Origin: Bacteroidota bacterium | GTDB taxonomy: Bacteria; Bacteroidota; Bacteroidia; Chitinophagales; Chitinophagaceae | NCBI GenBank assembly: GCA_023424015.1 | Contig: JAFAEM010000027.1 | Span: forward strand, 1-64,000 | Reading direction: 5' to 3' | Length of the DNA stretch: 64,000 bases | Shown: positions 7,885-15,630 of the stretch, piece after piece | Layout of the letters: each line of letters opens with the position of its first letter | Position numbering within the stretch: the first letter of the stretch is position 1 | Translations under genes and position numbers: made by a program | Notes under the pieces: model-generated | What the model was told of the DNA's origin: nothing | Databases searched by the model: none | The model's input: the letters and a program-made list of their open reading frames with translations, nothing else

Positions 7885-9303
7885 ATGAAAGTTGAACAGA
7901 TCTATACCGGCTGCCTCGCACAGGGCGCTTATTATATTGAAAGCAAAGGCGAAGCCGTAGTGATTGACCCCTTGCGCGAAGTGGAACCATATATTCAAAA
8001 AGCTTCCCGCAACAATGCAACGATCAAATATGTTTTTGAAACACACTTTCACGCCGACTTTGTAAGTGGCCACCTCGACCTGGCCAAAAAGACCGGCGCC
8101 ACCATTGTGTATGGCCCCAATGCAGCGCCTGCATTTGAGGCACATATTGCAAAGGATGGAGAGGAGTTCAAAGTGGGTGATATCACCCTGGTGGCCCTGC
8201 ATACACCGGGACATACCATGGAAAGTACCTGCTACCTGCTCAAAGATGAAAATGGTAAAGAAGTGGGACTGTTTTCCGGTGACACTTTATTTATCGGGGA
8301 TGTAGGCCGTCCCGACCTGGCTCAAAAAGTGGCCAGTGATCTCACACAGGATAAGCTGGCGGGATATTTATATGATTCACTCCGCAATAAGATCATGACT
8401 TTGCCCGATGATATTATCGTATACCCGGCGCATGGTGCTGGCAGTGCCTGTGGAAAGAATATGAGCAAGGAAACCACAGACACGCTCGGCCACCAGAAGC
8501 AAACAAACTATGCACTCAGACCAGATATGACCCGCGAGGAATTTATCAAAGAAGTCACTACCGGCCTGGTGGCACCACCAGCTTATTTTCCGCTGAATGT
8601 AATGTTAAATATCAAAGGCTATGAGAGCATCGATAAAGTATTGGAGCGTGGACAACAGGCATTAAGTCCTGAAGCTTTTGAAGCTGCGGCAAATGACACC
8701 GGCGCCCTGATCCTCGACACAAGGGATCCACAGGAATTTGCAAAAGGGTTTGTTCCCAATTCGATCAATATCGGTATCGATGGGAGTTTTGCTCCGTGGG
8801 TAGGCACACTGATCCCGGATATAAAGCAGGAACTGATGCTGGTCACAGAAAATGGCCGCGAGGAAGAAGTGATCACAAGGCTGGCACGCGTTGGCTACGA
8901 CCATACGATCGGATACCTGAAAGGAGGATTTGAAGCCTGGAAGAAGGCAGGAAAAGAAACAGACCAGATCAAATCCATCGACGCTGCAGAGCTGGCGGAG
9001 ATCATGGAGAAAGAAGACGTGAACATCCTTGATGTCAGGAAAAAAAGCGAATACGACAGCGAACATGTCATCGATGCGGAAAATGCCCCGCTTGATTTTA
9101 TCAATGATAGCATGCTGCAGGTGGATAAAAATAAAACCTATTTCGTGCATTGCGCTGGTGGATATCGTTCGATGGTATTTAACTCCATACTAAGGGCCCG
9201 CGGTTATGATAAGCTCATCGATGTAAAAGGCGGATTCAAGTCGCTGAAGGAAAGCGGAAAATTTGAGATGACAGATTACGTTTGCCCAACAACATTACTC
9301 TAA
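7885..9303 (+). CDS. Metallo-beta-lactamase-fold persulfide dioxygenase-like protein with two rhodanese domains
   Basis: 472 residues. Residues 1-~245 form a glyoxalase-II/ETHE1-like metallo-beta-lactamase domain with THFHADFVSGH (H54, H56, D58, H63), the later HTPGH motif and the GDTLFIGDVGRPDL segment typical of persulfide dioxygenases. Two rhodanese domains follow. The first (~260-355) has TENGREEE where the active loop should be and lacks the catalytic Cys. The second (~370-470) has VHCAGGYRS with C423 and looks active. The likely role is oxidation or transfer of sulfane sulfur in the cytoplasm, handing product to the neighbouring TauE and YeeE transporters. It has its own Crp-box promoter, and the next gene starts 10 bp after its stop. 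Confidence 0.88.
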   Translation: MKVEQIYTGCLAQGAYYIESKGEAVVIDPLREVEPYIQKASRNNATIKYVFETHFHADFVSGHLDLAKKTGATIVYGPNAAPAFEAHIAKDGEEFKVGDITLVALHTPGHTMESTCYLLKDENGKEVGLFSGDTLFIGDVGRPDLAQKVASDLTQDKLAGYLYDSLRNKIMTLPDDIIVYPAHGAGSACGKNMSKETTDTLGHQKQTNYALRPDMTREEFIKEVTTGLVAPPAYFPLNVMLNIKGYESIDKVLERGQQALSPEAFEAAANDTGALILDTRDPQEFAKGFVPNSINIGIDGSFAPWVGTLIPDIKQELMLVTENGREEEVITRLARVGYDHTIGYLKGGFEAWKKAGKETDQIKSIDAAELAEIMEKEDVNILDVRKKSEYDSEHVIDAENAPLDFINDSMLQVDKNKTYFVHCAGGYRSMVFNSILRARGYDKLIDVKGGFKSLKESGKFEMTDYVCPTTLL

Positions 9304-9313
9304 AAACAAAAGA

Positions 9314-9877
9314 ATGCTTGAATTTTTGAAACAGCCCTGGCCCTGGTATGTGTCGGGGCCCCTGATCGGGCTGATGGTACCGGCGTTACTGATTGCCGGG
9401 AACAAGTCATTTGGTATCTCTTCATCGTTGCGGCATATTTGCGCGGCCTGCATGCCTGCGAAGATCCCCTTTTTCCAATACGACTGGAAGAAAGAAGTAT
9501 GGAACCTGTTTTTTGTTGCAGGTATATTACTGGGTGGGATCGTAGTAGCGATGTTCTTACAAAATCCCGATCCTGTGAACGTAAGCCCCGCACTTGTCAC
9601 CGAACTGAATCAGTATGGTATATCAGATTATAAAGGGCTGGTACCTGCTGATCTTTTTAACTGGGATAGTCTTTTTACGGCCAGGGGTTTTATCCTGATG
9701 ATCGTGGGAGGATTCCTCGTGGGCTTTGGCACCCGCTATGCTGGTGGATGTACATCGGGACATTCTATCATGGGATTATCCAACCTGCAGTTGCCTTCAC
9801 TCATCGCTACCATTTGCTTTATGGCAGGTGGGATCATTATGGCCAATCTTATTCTTCCCTTGATCTTAAATCTCTGA
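9314..9877 (+). CDS. YeeE/YedE-family sulfur transporter, first half
   Basis: 187-residue membrane protein with about four helices and the YeeE signature FGTRYAGGCTSGHSIMGL, whose Cys is thought to relay thiosulfate or persulfide sulfur in this family. E. coli-type YeeE is roughly twice as long; here the function is split between this gene and the next, whose ATG lies 2 bp after this stop, so the two products probably form one transporter in the inner membrane. A second Cys cluster (HICAACMPAK) sits near residue 40. It is co-transcribed with the MBL-rhodanese gene. Confidence 0.85.
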   Translation: MLEFLKQPWPWYVSGPLIGLMVPALLIAGNKSFGISSSLRHICAACMPAKIPFFQYDWKKEVWNLFFVAGILLGGIVVAMFLQNPDPVNVSPALVTELNQYGISDYKGLVPADLFNWDSLFTARGFILMIVGGFLVGFGTRYAGGCTSGHSIMGLSNLQLPSLIATICFMAGGIIMANLILPLILNL

Positions 9878-9878
9878 C

Positions 9879-10412
9879 ATGAACAAACCCGAAAATATAC
9901 AGGAAGTAAAACACCACGAATTCTTAGTTACCAATACCGATTTTGAAGTAAGATCGCTGGACACGATCTGTGTGAATGAATCGGAACTAAAACACCCGGT
10001 ATGGTACAACTTAAAATATCTTGTAGCTGGCATTTTGTTCGGCATCCTGCTGGTCAAGGCTGAAGTTATTTCCTGGTTTCGCATCCAGGAGATGTTTAGG
10101 TTCCAGAGTTTTCATATGTATGGGGTAATCGGCTCGGCTGTGGTGGTAGGTATGATCTCTGTGTGGCTGATCAAAAAATTTAAGATCAAAACGATTTATG
10201 GTGAGCCGATCGAATTTGTATCCAAAAAACTCAATAAGGGAAATATCTATGGTGGTTTGATCTTTGGTTTCGGCTGGGCGCTGACGGGGGCATGTCCCGG
10301 ACCATTGTTCGCACAGGTAGGAACAGGAGCTACTGTTATCATAGTTACCTTATTGAGCGCCATCGCAGGCACCTGGGTATATGGTAAATGGAGAAGCAGG
10401 CTACCCCATTAG
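9879..10412 (+). CDS. YeeE/YedE-type (DUF6691-like) sulfur transporter, second half
   Basis: 177 residues. The first ~45 are a soluble charged segment, then about four membrane helices with FGWALTGACPGPLFAQVGTG, the second conserved Cys motif of the split YeeE pairs found beside persulfide dioxygenases. It starts 2 bp after the partner gene's stop. Together they probably import thiosulfate or another sulfane-sulfur species for the MBL-rhodanese enzyme, or export sulfur under overload; direction is not visible in the sequence. Confidence 0.82.
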   Translation: MNKPENIQEVKHHEFLVTNTDFEVRSLDTICVNESELKHPVWYNLKYLVAGILFGILLVKAEVISWFRIQEMFRFQSFHMYGVIGSAVVVGMISVWLIKKFKIKTIYGEPIEFVSKKLNKGNIYGGLIFGFGWALTGACPGPLFAQVGTGATVIIVTLLSAIAGTWVYGKWRSRLPH

Positions 10413-10466
10413 GCATGCTGTAGTGCAATTTTTCGTGGTTATGATTGGACCAATTAAAATCAAAGT

Positions 10467-11048
10467 ATGAAAGCACTATTGACTTTTATCATCGTGGTGA
10501 GCATTCTCAACTTTTCGTCATGCAGTGATGATCCATCAAAATTATCATCACAGGAAACTGAAGCATGGACGAAAAAGTCTGATTCCATCATTGCTATCAC
10601 CTTTGATACGCTGCGTAGCAGCCTGGCCAAAACCATTGCGGAAGGTAATTTTGAAGGAGCTATCAATTTCTGCAGGGAAGCGGCTTATCCACTAACCGCA
10701 ACTTATATGACGCCTGGCACAAGGCTGAAACGTGTGTCGGATCGATATCGTAATCCGGCCAATAAACCTGATGAAAAAGAGCAATCCATACTCGCTGCCT
10801 TCAAGGATTTGAAAGATAGCGGGAAGCCGGTTGATCCGGTGTTTGAGCTTGATGAAGATGGGAATCGCCACTATTTCAAGCCCATATTTATACAGTCGTT
10901 GTGTTTGAACTGCCACGGCAGCAGAGATGAACAGATACGCCCTGATGTCTGGAATGCCATCAGGCAACGATATCCCTCGGATCTTGCATTTGATTATCAA
11001 GAAGGCGACCTGCGCGGCTTATGGCATCTTAGTTATAACAAAAATTAA
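10467..11048 (+). CDS. DUF3365 (Tll0287-like) haem c lipoprotein
   Basis: 193 residues with a lipoprotein signal (lipobox ending in the Cys of SSCSDD), so exported and lipid-anchored. Near residues 150-160 there is one c-type haem motif, LCLNCHGSRDEQ, and the surrounding sequence (AINFCREAAYPLT, TRLKRVSDRYRNPANKPDE) matches the DUF3365 fold, a haem-binding PAS-like domain. Such proteins are thought to be redox or gas sensors or electron carriers. It lies 54 bp after the YeeE pair with no clear promoter, so co-expression with the sulfur genes is possible. Confidence 0.8.
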   Translation: MKALLTFIIVVSILNFSSCSDDPSKLSSQETEAWTKKSDSIIAITFDTLRSSLAKTIAEGNFEGAINFCREAAYPLTATYMTPGTRLKRVSDRYRNPANKPDEKEQSILAAFKDLKDSGKPVDPVFELDEDGNRHYFKPIFIQSLCLNCHGSRDEQIRPDVWNAIRQRYPSDLAFDYQEGDLRGLWHLSYNKN

Positions 11049-11151
11049 AACTTTGCCAGGCCTTATTAATCAAACAAATGCAGTACCGGGGTTGTTTATA
11101 AAAGAGAAACTATTGGAAAAGACAGAATAAAAAAGAAACCTTTGCGAAATT

Positions 11152-11610
11152 ATGTCAGAGCAAATATCAAAGCGAAGCTACCTGGGCAGTGTATTGAGCT
11201 GCCGTTGTCCCCGCTGCCGGGAGGGAAAATTGTTTAAACACCCTGTGAGTGTGAAGATGAAGCAGAATATGGAAATGAACAAAACCTGCCCTGTATGTGG
11301 ACAACCCACAGAGATCGAGGTTGGCTTTTATTATGGTACAAGCTATGTCAGTTATGTACTGACCGTAGCATTAAGTGTCGCCACACTGGTTGCCTGGTGG
11401 GTGATCATTGGCCTCTCCACCGAAGACAACCGGTTCTTTTACTGGCTTGGATTTAACGCGATATTCCTGATTGCCCTGCAGCCGTGGTTGATGAGGCTCA
11501 GTCGCAGCCTTTGGATCTCCTGGTTTGTTAAATACGAGATCAATTGGCAAAAAGGTCAGCCTGTGGATGTTTCCGAAAGAATGAATGTGGAGCAATCGAA
11601 TAACTGGTAA
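11152..11610 (+). CDS. DUF983 membrane protein
   Basis: 152 residues with an N-terminal zinc-ribbon-like set of cysteines (SCRCPRCREGKLF and KTCPVCGQPTE) followed by two membrane helices (~70-125). This is the layout of DUF983 proteins, which often sit near cytochrome oxidase genes but have no settled function. The convergent oxidase operon begins just downstream, beyond a shared terminator hairpin. Confidence 0.85.
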   Translation: MSEQISKRSYLGSVLSCRCPRCREGKLFKHPVSVKMKQNMEMNKTCPVCGQPTEIEVGFYYGTSYVSYVLTVALSVATLVAWWVIIGLSTEDNRFFYWLGFNAIFLIALQPWLMRLSRSLWISWFVKYEINWQKGQPVDVSERMNVEQSNNW

Positions 11611-11668
11611 CCCGGATTAAGACCGAATAATAAATTGTAGTCGCCGGTTGCGATATTTTGATACGATT

Positions 11669-11705
11669 AAGGGGAGCTGCATTACGAAAATTTGCAGCTC
11701 CCCTT
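11669..11705. terminator. Bidirectional terminator between convergent operons
   Basis: A 13-bp perfect stem: AAGGGGAGCTGCA (11669-11681) pairs with TGCAGCTCCCCTT (11693-11705) around an 11-base loop. It lies between the stop of the plus-strand DUF983 gene and the stop of the minus-strand cytochrome c gene, so it can end both transcripts. Confidence 0.8.
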
Positions 11706-11741
11706 GTTATTGGACAGTGGCTAAACCTATTTGATCCCTCT

Positions 11742-12293
11742 CTATGAGCCGGTCACTTTATCGCCTGATTTTGCATTTCGGATCTTATTCATGTGCACAA
11801 CAAAGACCATAGTTGCGATAAGCATGCCCACCGCTGCGAGGTATGCAATAAAGAACCCGTAATCCTTCTGTATGGTAAGTGGTCTATACTGGGTTTGAAG
11901 TTGCGTTGGCTTTGCAAAAGGAGCAGCAGATGCTTCTGCCGGTTTTGCTTCTGACTTGATATACTCCACGATGCTTTTGATATGATCCTGGGTGAGATCA
12001 GGATGATCGGGCATGGGAACTTTGTTGAATTTCTCAAACACTTCCACCGCATCCTTGTCGCCACTTTTAATAAGTGATTGCGATGAAACGATAAATTTTG
12101 TAAGCCATTCAATGGAACGGCGTTCATCGATGCCGGCGAGTGCGGGCCCGGTAAGTGTTTTATTTACGTTGTGACAAGCAGCACAGCGGCTGGTAAAAAT
12201 CGCTTTGCCTTCCTCCACCGGCGGGTTGCCAAAAGCAAGGCCTGATATAGCCAATAATCCTATCAAAGCCATTAAGAATTTTCTATTTTTCAT
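11742..12293 (-). CDS. Membrane-anchored cytochrome c of the oxidase operon
   Basis: 183 residues: cleavable-looking signal peptide (ending near GLAFG), one c-haem site CAACH at ~37-41, a downstream Met-containing loop (VPMPDHPDLT, probable axial Met), and one C-terminal membrane helix (~145-168). It is exported and tethered to the inner membrane. It is the last gene of the oxidase operon and overlaps the SCO-like gene by 11 bp, so it probably delivers electrons to the CuA site of subunit II. Confidence 0.88.
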   Translation of the reverse strand: MKNRKFLMALIGLLAISGLAFGNPPVEEGKAIFTSRCAACHNVNKTLTGPALAGIDERRSIEWLTKFIVSSQSLIKSGDKDAVEVFEKFNKVPMPDHPDLTQDHIKSIVEYIKSEAKPAEASAAPFAKPTQLQTQYRPLTIQKDYGFFIAYLAAVGMLIATMVFVVHMNKIRNAKSGDKVTGS

Positions 12294-12900
12294 TTTTCAG
12301 TTTTTTTATATCCCTGATCAATTGATTTACTTCGGTCTCGCTGGTACCATCATAGTAACCCCTGATGCGCTTTCGGGGATCGATCAGTACCAGGCTTTCA
12401 CTATGTATAAAATCATCCGGTCCGCCATCGCCATCCGTGGCCACCACCATAAAACTATTACGCGCCATCCGGTATATCTCTTTTTTATCACCTGTCAACA
12501 ACTCCCAGTTCTTTGTATTGATACCGAAGTCGCCCGCGTATTCTTTCAACCTGGATGAACTATCCCGCTCCGGATCGATCGAAATCGAGTTGATAAGGAC
12601 AGATGTATCGTTTTCAAAGGCGCTGCGAACTTTTTTGAGGCTCATGGTCATCTTCGGACAGATCGTAGGGCAATGCGTAAAAAAGAAATCCGCAACCACG
12701 ATCTTACCATTCCATCCCGCCGTTCCTTTTAACAAACCATCCTGGTTCAACAGCTCAAAATCCTCAATCCGATGATCTTCCTTTCCCAGCACTGGCAGCT
12801 CGCCCACCCTTTTCTCAAAGAAGCTGACTGCAAGCCAGGCGACAAGTGGCACTACCAAAACCAGTATCACAAATAATCGTATTGGACGCCTGGATTGCAT
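12283..12900 (-). CDS. SCO1/SenC-like copper chaperone
   Basis: 205 residues with one N-terminal membrane anchor and a thioredoxin-like domain bearing the SCO motif FFFTHCPTICPKM (CxxxC) and the later metal-binding His in DFIHSESLVLID. SCO proteins mature the CuA centre of cytochrome oxidase in the periplasm. Its position between the oxidase subunit I gene (2 bp upstream) and the cytochrome c gene fits that role. It could also help supply copper to NosZ, which has a CuA site, but no separate SCO gene occurs in the nos cluster. Confidence 0.9.
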   Translation of the reverse strand: MQSRRPIRLFVILVLVVPLVAWLAVSFFEKRVGELPVLGKEDHRIEDFELLNQDGLLKGTAGWNGKIVVADFFFTHCPTICPKMTMSLKKVRSAFENDTSVLINSISIDPERDSSSRLKEYAGDFGINTKNWELLTGDKKEIYRMARNSFMVVATDGDGGPDDFIHSESLVLIDPRKRIRGYYDGTSETEVNQLIRDIKKLKNEK

Positions 12901-12901
12901 G

Positions 12902-14584
12902 CTATTTTTTTATCGATACCTCCGGTACCGGATTGTCGATACTAAATCTGGGCGCTTTGGGGCCACTATTTTCTTTTACGTTGAGCAATGCTGGTATATA
13001 CGCAATCAGCAGGATAATGATCATGGTCACCAGCCAGGGTTTGAACCTGTCGAAGATGGGCACACGTTTTTCATCGTGATAGGCCTCACTTACCGGAATT
13101 TCCAATACACCTTCTTTTTGTTTCTTACTGAAAATAGTCGCAAAGAATATGATGATGAACAACATCCCCGCAATGAACATGATGATACCACCTAATAGGG
13201 CCAGCAGGGTAGTTGGCACCCAGTCCGTGCGGAACAGTTCATGATCAGGGTTAAGATAAGTAGTACCCAGGTTTGTTCTTCTAGGCTCTCCTCTCAATCC
13301 ACCCCAGCTCATACCAAAGGAAAAGATCAGCATGCCGATCGTCCACAGGTAAGGGATCACGGTATTCAATTTAGGCATCACGATCTTCTTGCCACTCATG
13401 CCCGAATAGATATACAGGCTCATGCCCACAATACCGAGGAACACAGGACCCGCCACCGTCATATGAAAATGCCCCGGCATCCAGGCTGTATTATGCACTA
13501 CAGCATTGAGTGAATAAGAAGAATTGATAATACCGGTTACACCGCCAAATATGAATAGGATCAATCCACAGATAAAATAAGAGAACAGGTAACGGCTATC
13601 ATCAAACCAGGGCAATTTTTTCATCCATCCAAACAGGCCTTTGGAGCCTCTTTGTTTACCCGCATATTCAAGCGAAGCAGCTATGGTAAATGCAGTAATA
13701 AAGCTTGGTATCGCTACGCCATAGGTAAGCAGGCCATGAAAGAACTTTACACCCTGTGTGATCGTCGGGTCGCTGTATTGGTGGTGAACACCAACGGGAA
13801 TGGAAAACAAAAGGAAAAGGAACAAAGCAACACGTCCCGCCAGGTCTGAATATAGTTTACCACCAGCCACCTTCGGCAGTATGGTATAGAACATGATGTA
13901 GGCGGGCAACAACCAGAAGTAAACAAGCGCATGCCCAAAAAACCAGAACAGGGTACGTGCCAGGTTTACATTCACGGTATCGGTCCAACCCATTGACCAG
14001 GGAATCAGTAATACCAGTACTTCGTAAGCCACTGCCAGGGTACACACAAACCAGATAATAAAGTTGATCAGCGTCCCTAGTACAGCCAGGGGTGTTTTTG
14101 TCTGCGGGTTTTGTTTTTTCCATTGGTTATACATCCTGGCCCAGTCAAAGAGCGGCAACCATGAACCAACGATCAGCAGGGCTGCACCGAGGTAAAATAA
14201 GGGATGCGCTTTTAAAGGAGGATAGAATGTGTACAATACAGACGCTTTACCAGCCAACATGGCCCAGCTGGCCATCACCACACCGGTCACCATCAGCGCG
14301 AAGCTTGTCCACATTAACTTTTTATTCGGCTCTTTCTTCAGGTAGAAGGTCATGGTGACATGTCCAAATGCTACGGCAAAAAATGTAGTTAATACAAGCG
14401 CATTGATCACACCGTGGAGTGTAAGACCCTGGTAGTAGTCTAGTTTGGCAAAAGAAGTTTGCTGCAATACACCGGCGCGGTATATCGTCTGCATCAGGCC
14501 ATGATAGATACCAATGACCAGCAATGCTACCGGGATAGCCAGTTCCAGGAATATAATACGTTTAAAGGTTTTAGTTACTTGCAT
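12902..14584 (-). CDS. Haem-copper oxidase subunit I, B (ba3) type
   Basis: 560 residues, about 13-14 membrane helices. Visible ligands: low-spin haem His in QGLTLHGVINALV; CuB His plus crosslinked Tyr in FFGHALVYFWLLPAY; the CuB His pair in GVHHQYSDP; haem His pair in MPGHFHMTVAGP. The H-x3-Y spacing with LLPAY is that of B-type oxidases such as Thermus ba3. All CuB histidines and the Tyr are kept, so I read it as an oxygen reductase and not one of the NO-reductase variants that lose a ligand. Subunit II is encoded 10 bp upstream. A high-affinity oxidase fits the low-oxygen theme and the Crp-type box before the operon. Confidence 0.92.
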   Translation of the reverse strand: MQVTKTFKRIIFLELAIPVALLVIGIYHGLMQTIYRAGVLQQTSFAKLDYYQGLTLHGVINALVLTTFFAVAFGHVTMTFYLKKEPNKKLMWTSFALMVTGVVMASWAMLAGKASVLYTFYPPLKAHPLFYLGAALLIVGSWLPLFDWARMYNQWKKQNPQTKTPLAVLGTLINFIIWFVCTLAVAYEVLVLLIPWSMGWTDTVNVNLARTLFWFFGHALVYFWLLPAYIMFYTILPKVAGGKLYSDLAGRVALFLFLLFSIPVGVHHQYSDPTITQGVKFFHGLLTYGVAIPSFITAFTIAASLEYAGKQRGSKGLFGWMKKLPWFDDSRYLFSYFICGLILFIFGGVTGIINSSYSLNAVVHNTAWMPGHFHMTVAGPVFLGIVGMSLYIYSGMSGKKIVMPKLNTVIPYLWTIGMLIFSFGMSWGGLRGEPRRTNLGTTYLNPDHELFRTDWVPTTLLALLGGIIMFIAGMLFIIIFFATIFSKKQKEGVLEIPVSEAYHDEKRVPIFDRFKPWLVTMIIILLIAYIPALLNVKENSGPKAPRFSIDNPVPEVSIKK

Positions 14585-14594
14585 GGTTAAAATT

Positions 14595-15053
14595 TTATTT
14601 GGCTTCCGGATAGTTGACGATTACCTGTGCGCGCATGTTCTGATGACCCACACCACAATATTCGTGGCATACGATATCGTATACCCCCGGCTTATCAAAC
14701 TTTACCGTGGTTTTGTTTATGGCACCATAAACGGCCATCATATTGATATTTTTCTCTGAGATATTGAACCCGTGAACAACATCTTTTGAGGTGAGATAGA
14801 AATCAACCTCACTGCCGACCGGGATATATATTTCCGAAGGCTGAAACTGCCACATGGAAGCCACTGAAAAAACCTGGTAGGTTTTCTCATCCAGCTTATT
14901 GACCCTGGGTTCGGTATAGGCCTTATCATATGGCAGGCATTCAGGCACGTCAGTTTTGTATTTTCCTTTGGCATATAGCAGTGAAAAAACAAAAAGGCCT
15001 ATCAAAGCCAGTGTGATGCCAACAACCTTTTTCTCTGATTTATCGATTGTCAT
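14595..15053 (-). CDS. Haem-copper oxidase subunit II with CuA
   Basis: 152 residues: one N-terminal membrane helix (~10-27), then a periplasmic cupredoxin domain. The CuA site is complete: a His in DVVHGFN and VCHEYCGVGHQNM (C-x3-C-x3-H-x2-M). The single helix, in place of two, is typical of B-type oxidases. It accepts electrons from a cytochrome c, probably the one encoded at 11742-12293. It lies 10 bp before subunit I. Confidence 0.92.
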   Translation of the reverse strand: MTIDKSEKKVVGITLALIGLFVFSLLYAKGKYKTDVPECLPYDKAYTEPRVNKLDEKTYQVFSVASMWQFQPSEIYIPVGSEVDFYLTSKDVVHGFNISEKNINMMAVYGAINKTTVKFDKPGVYDIVCHEYCGVGHQNMRAQVIVNYPEAK

Positions 15054-15063
15054 AACAAATGGT

Positions 15064-15186
15064 TTAAACTCTGTCGATCATTAATAAATAGATGCCGTAG
15101 AAGAAAGCAAGCGTGAGGAGGATAAGAAGAATAAAAAATGCCATCGCTCCTTTTGGCACAAATTTTTTTTCGTTGGGCGATTCCAT
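15064..15186 (-). CDS. 40-residue single-helix subunit of the B-type oxidase
   Basis: A short frame starts at ATG 15184-15186 and stops at TAA 15064-15066. The product has a basic N-terminus (MESPNEKKFVPKGAMA), one membrane helix (AFFILLILLTLAFFYGIYLL) and a short tail. It precedes subunit II by 10 bp on the same strand. Its size and shape match the small one-helix subunit (IIa) of ba3 oxidases, which replaces the first helix missing from subunit II. It is the first gene of the operon. A longer overlapping frame on the same strand at 15081-15263 is a shadow. Confidence 0.8.
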   Translation of the reverse strand: MESPNEKKFVPKGAMAFFILLILLTLAFFYGIYLLMIDRV

Positions 15187-15209
15187 ATAAGTGGTTTTAG
15201 ATTCGGTGC

Positions 15210-15276
15210 CAAAAGTATACAGCGGCGCCCGGGCCCGGAATGTGATTGGTAAGACAATGCCATGACTTTAGTCAGG
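15210..15276 (-). promoter_or_regulatory. Crp/Fnr-like box and -7 element of the oxidase operon
   Basis: On the minus strand CCTGA-CTAAAG-TCATG (15261-15276) keeps the TGAC-N4-GTCA core. A perfect -7 element TACTTTTG (15210-15217) follows after 43 bp, and the 40-residue subunit gene starts at 15186. The distance is about two helical turns more than the 21 bp seen at five other promoters, as for a class I activator site. Confidence 0.5.
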
Positions 15277-15303
15277 TAAATCCCTGAGTGCGCTCATAAC
15301 CGG

Positions 15304-15499
15304 GGCCTCACCCCCCAACCCCCTCTCCTAAGGAGAGGGGGCTTAGAGTCCGCAACCACAAAAAGTCTTAGATCCTGACGATCCAGCATCAAGTATCCAG
15401 CTCCGGCCTCTCCCCCAACCCCCTCTCCTAAGGAGAGGGGGCTTAGAGTCCGCAACCACACAAAGTCTTAGATCCTAACGATCCAGCATCAAGTATCCA
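15304..15499. repeat. Direct repeat, two copies with a 100-bp period, each with a GC-rich hairpin
   Basis: Copy 1 (about 15304-15399) and copy 2 (about 15404-15499) are nearly identical. Each holds CCCCCTCTCC-TAA-GGAGAGGGGG (15319-15341 and 15419-15441), a perfect 10-bp stem, followed by CTTAGAGTCCGCAACCACA and GATCCAGCATCAAGTATCCA. It is intergenic between the oxidase operon and hemN and codes for nothing obvious. It looks like a short dispersed repeat that duplicated in tandem. Confidence 0.85.
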
Positions 15500-15528
15500 A
15501 TATCCAGTATCCAACATCCAGTATCCAA
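15494..15528 (+). repeat. Heptanucleotide tandem repeat TATCCAR, five units
   Basis: Five 7-bp units in a row: TATCCAA, TATCCAG, TATCCAA, CATCCAG, TATCCAA. They directly continue the end of the second 100-bp repeat. The A/G alternation in the last position suggests an older 14-bp unit. Copy number could vary by slippage. The hemN start is ~100 bp away. Confidence 0.8.
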
Positions 15529-15630
15529 TCTCGCTCCCGACTAACGACTGCTCCAGCATCATGACTAAAATCTTCTCCTCTCTTAAGTTGGATCAGTATC
15601 CGCCAACTTTCAAAAATTGAATTTTGTGTG

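Noticed and set aside
12902..14584. Reading the oxidase subunit I as an NO reductase
   Set aside because: All CuB histidines, the active-site Tyr and a CuA-bearing subunit II are present, as in oxygen reductases.
15081..15263. 60-codon minus-strand frame before the oxidase genes
   Set aside because: It overlaps the 40-residue subunit in another frame and runs through the promoter; the shorter frame has the expected membrane helix.
15560..15575. TGACTAAAATCT before hemN as a Crp box
   Set aside because: Two mismatches in one half-site and no -7 element at the expected place.
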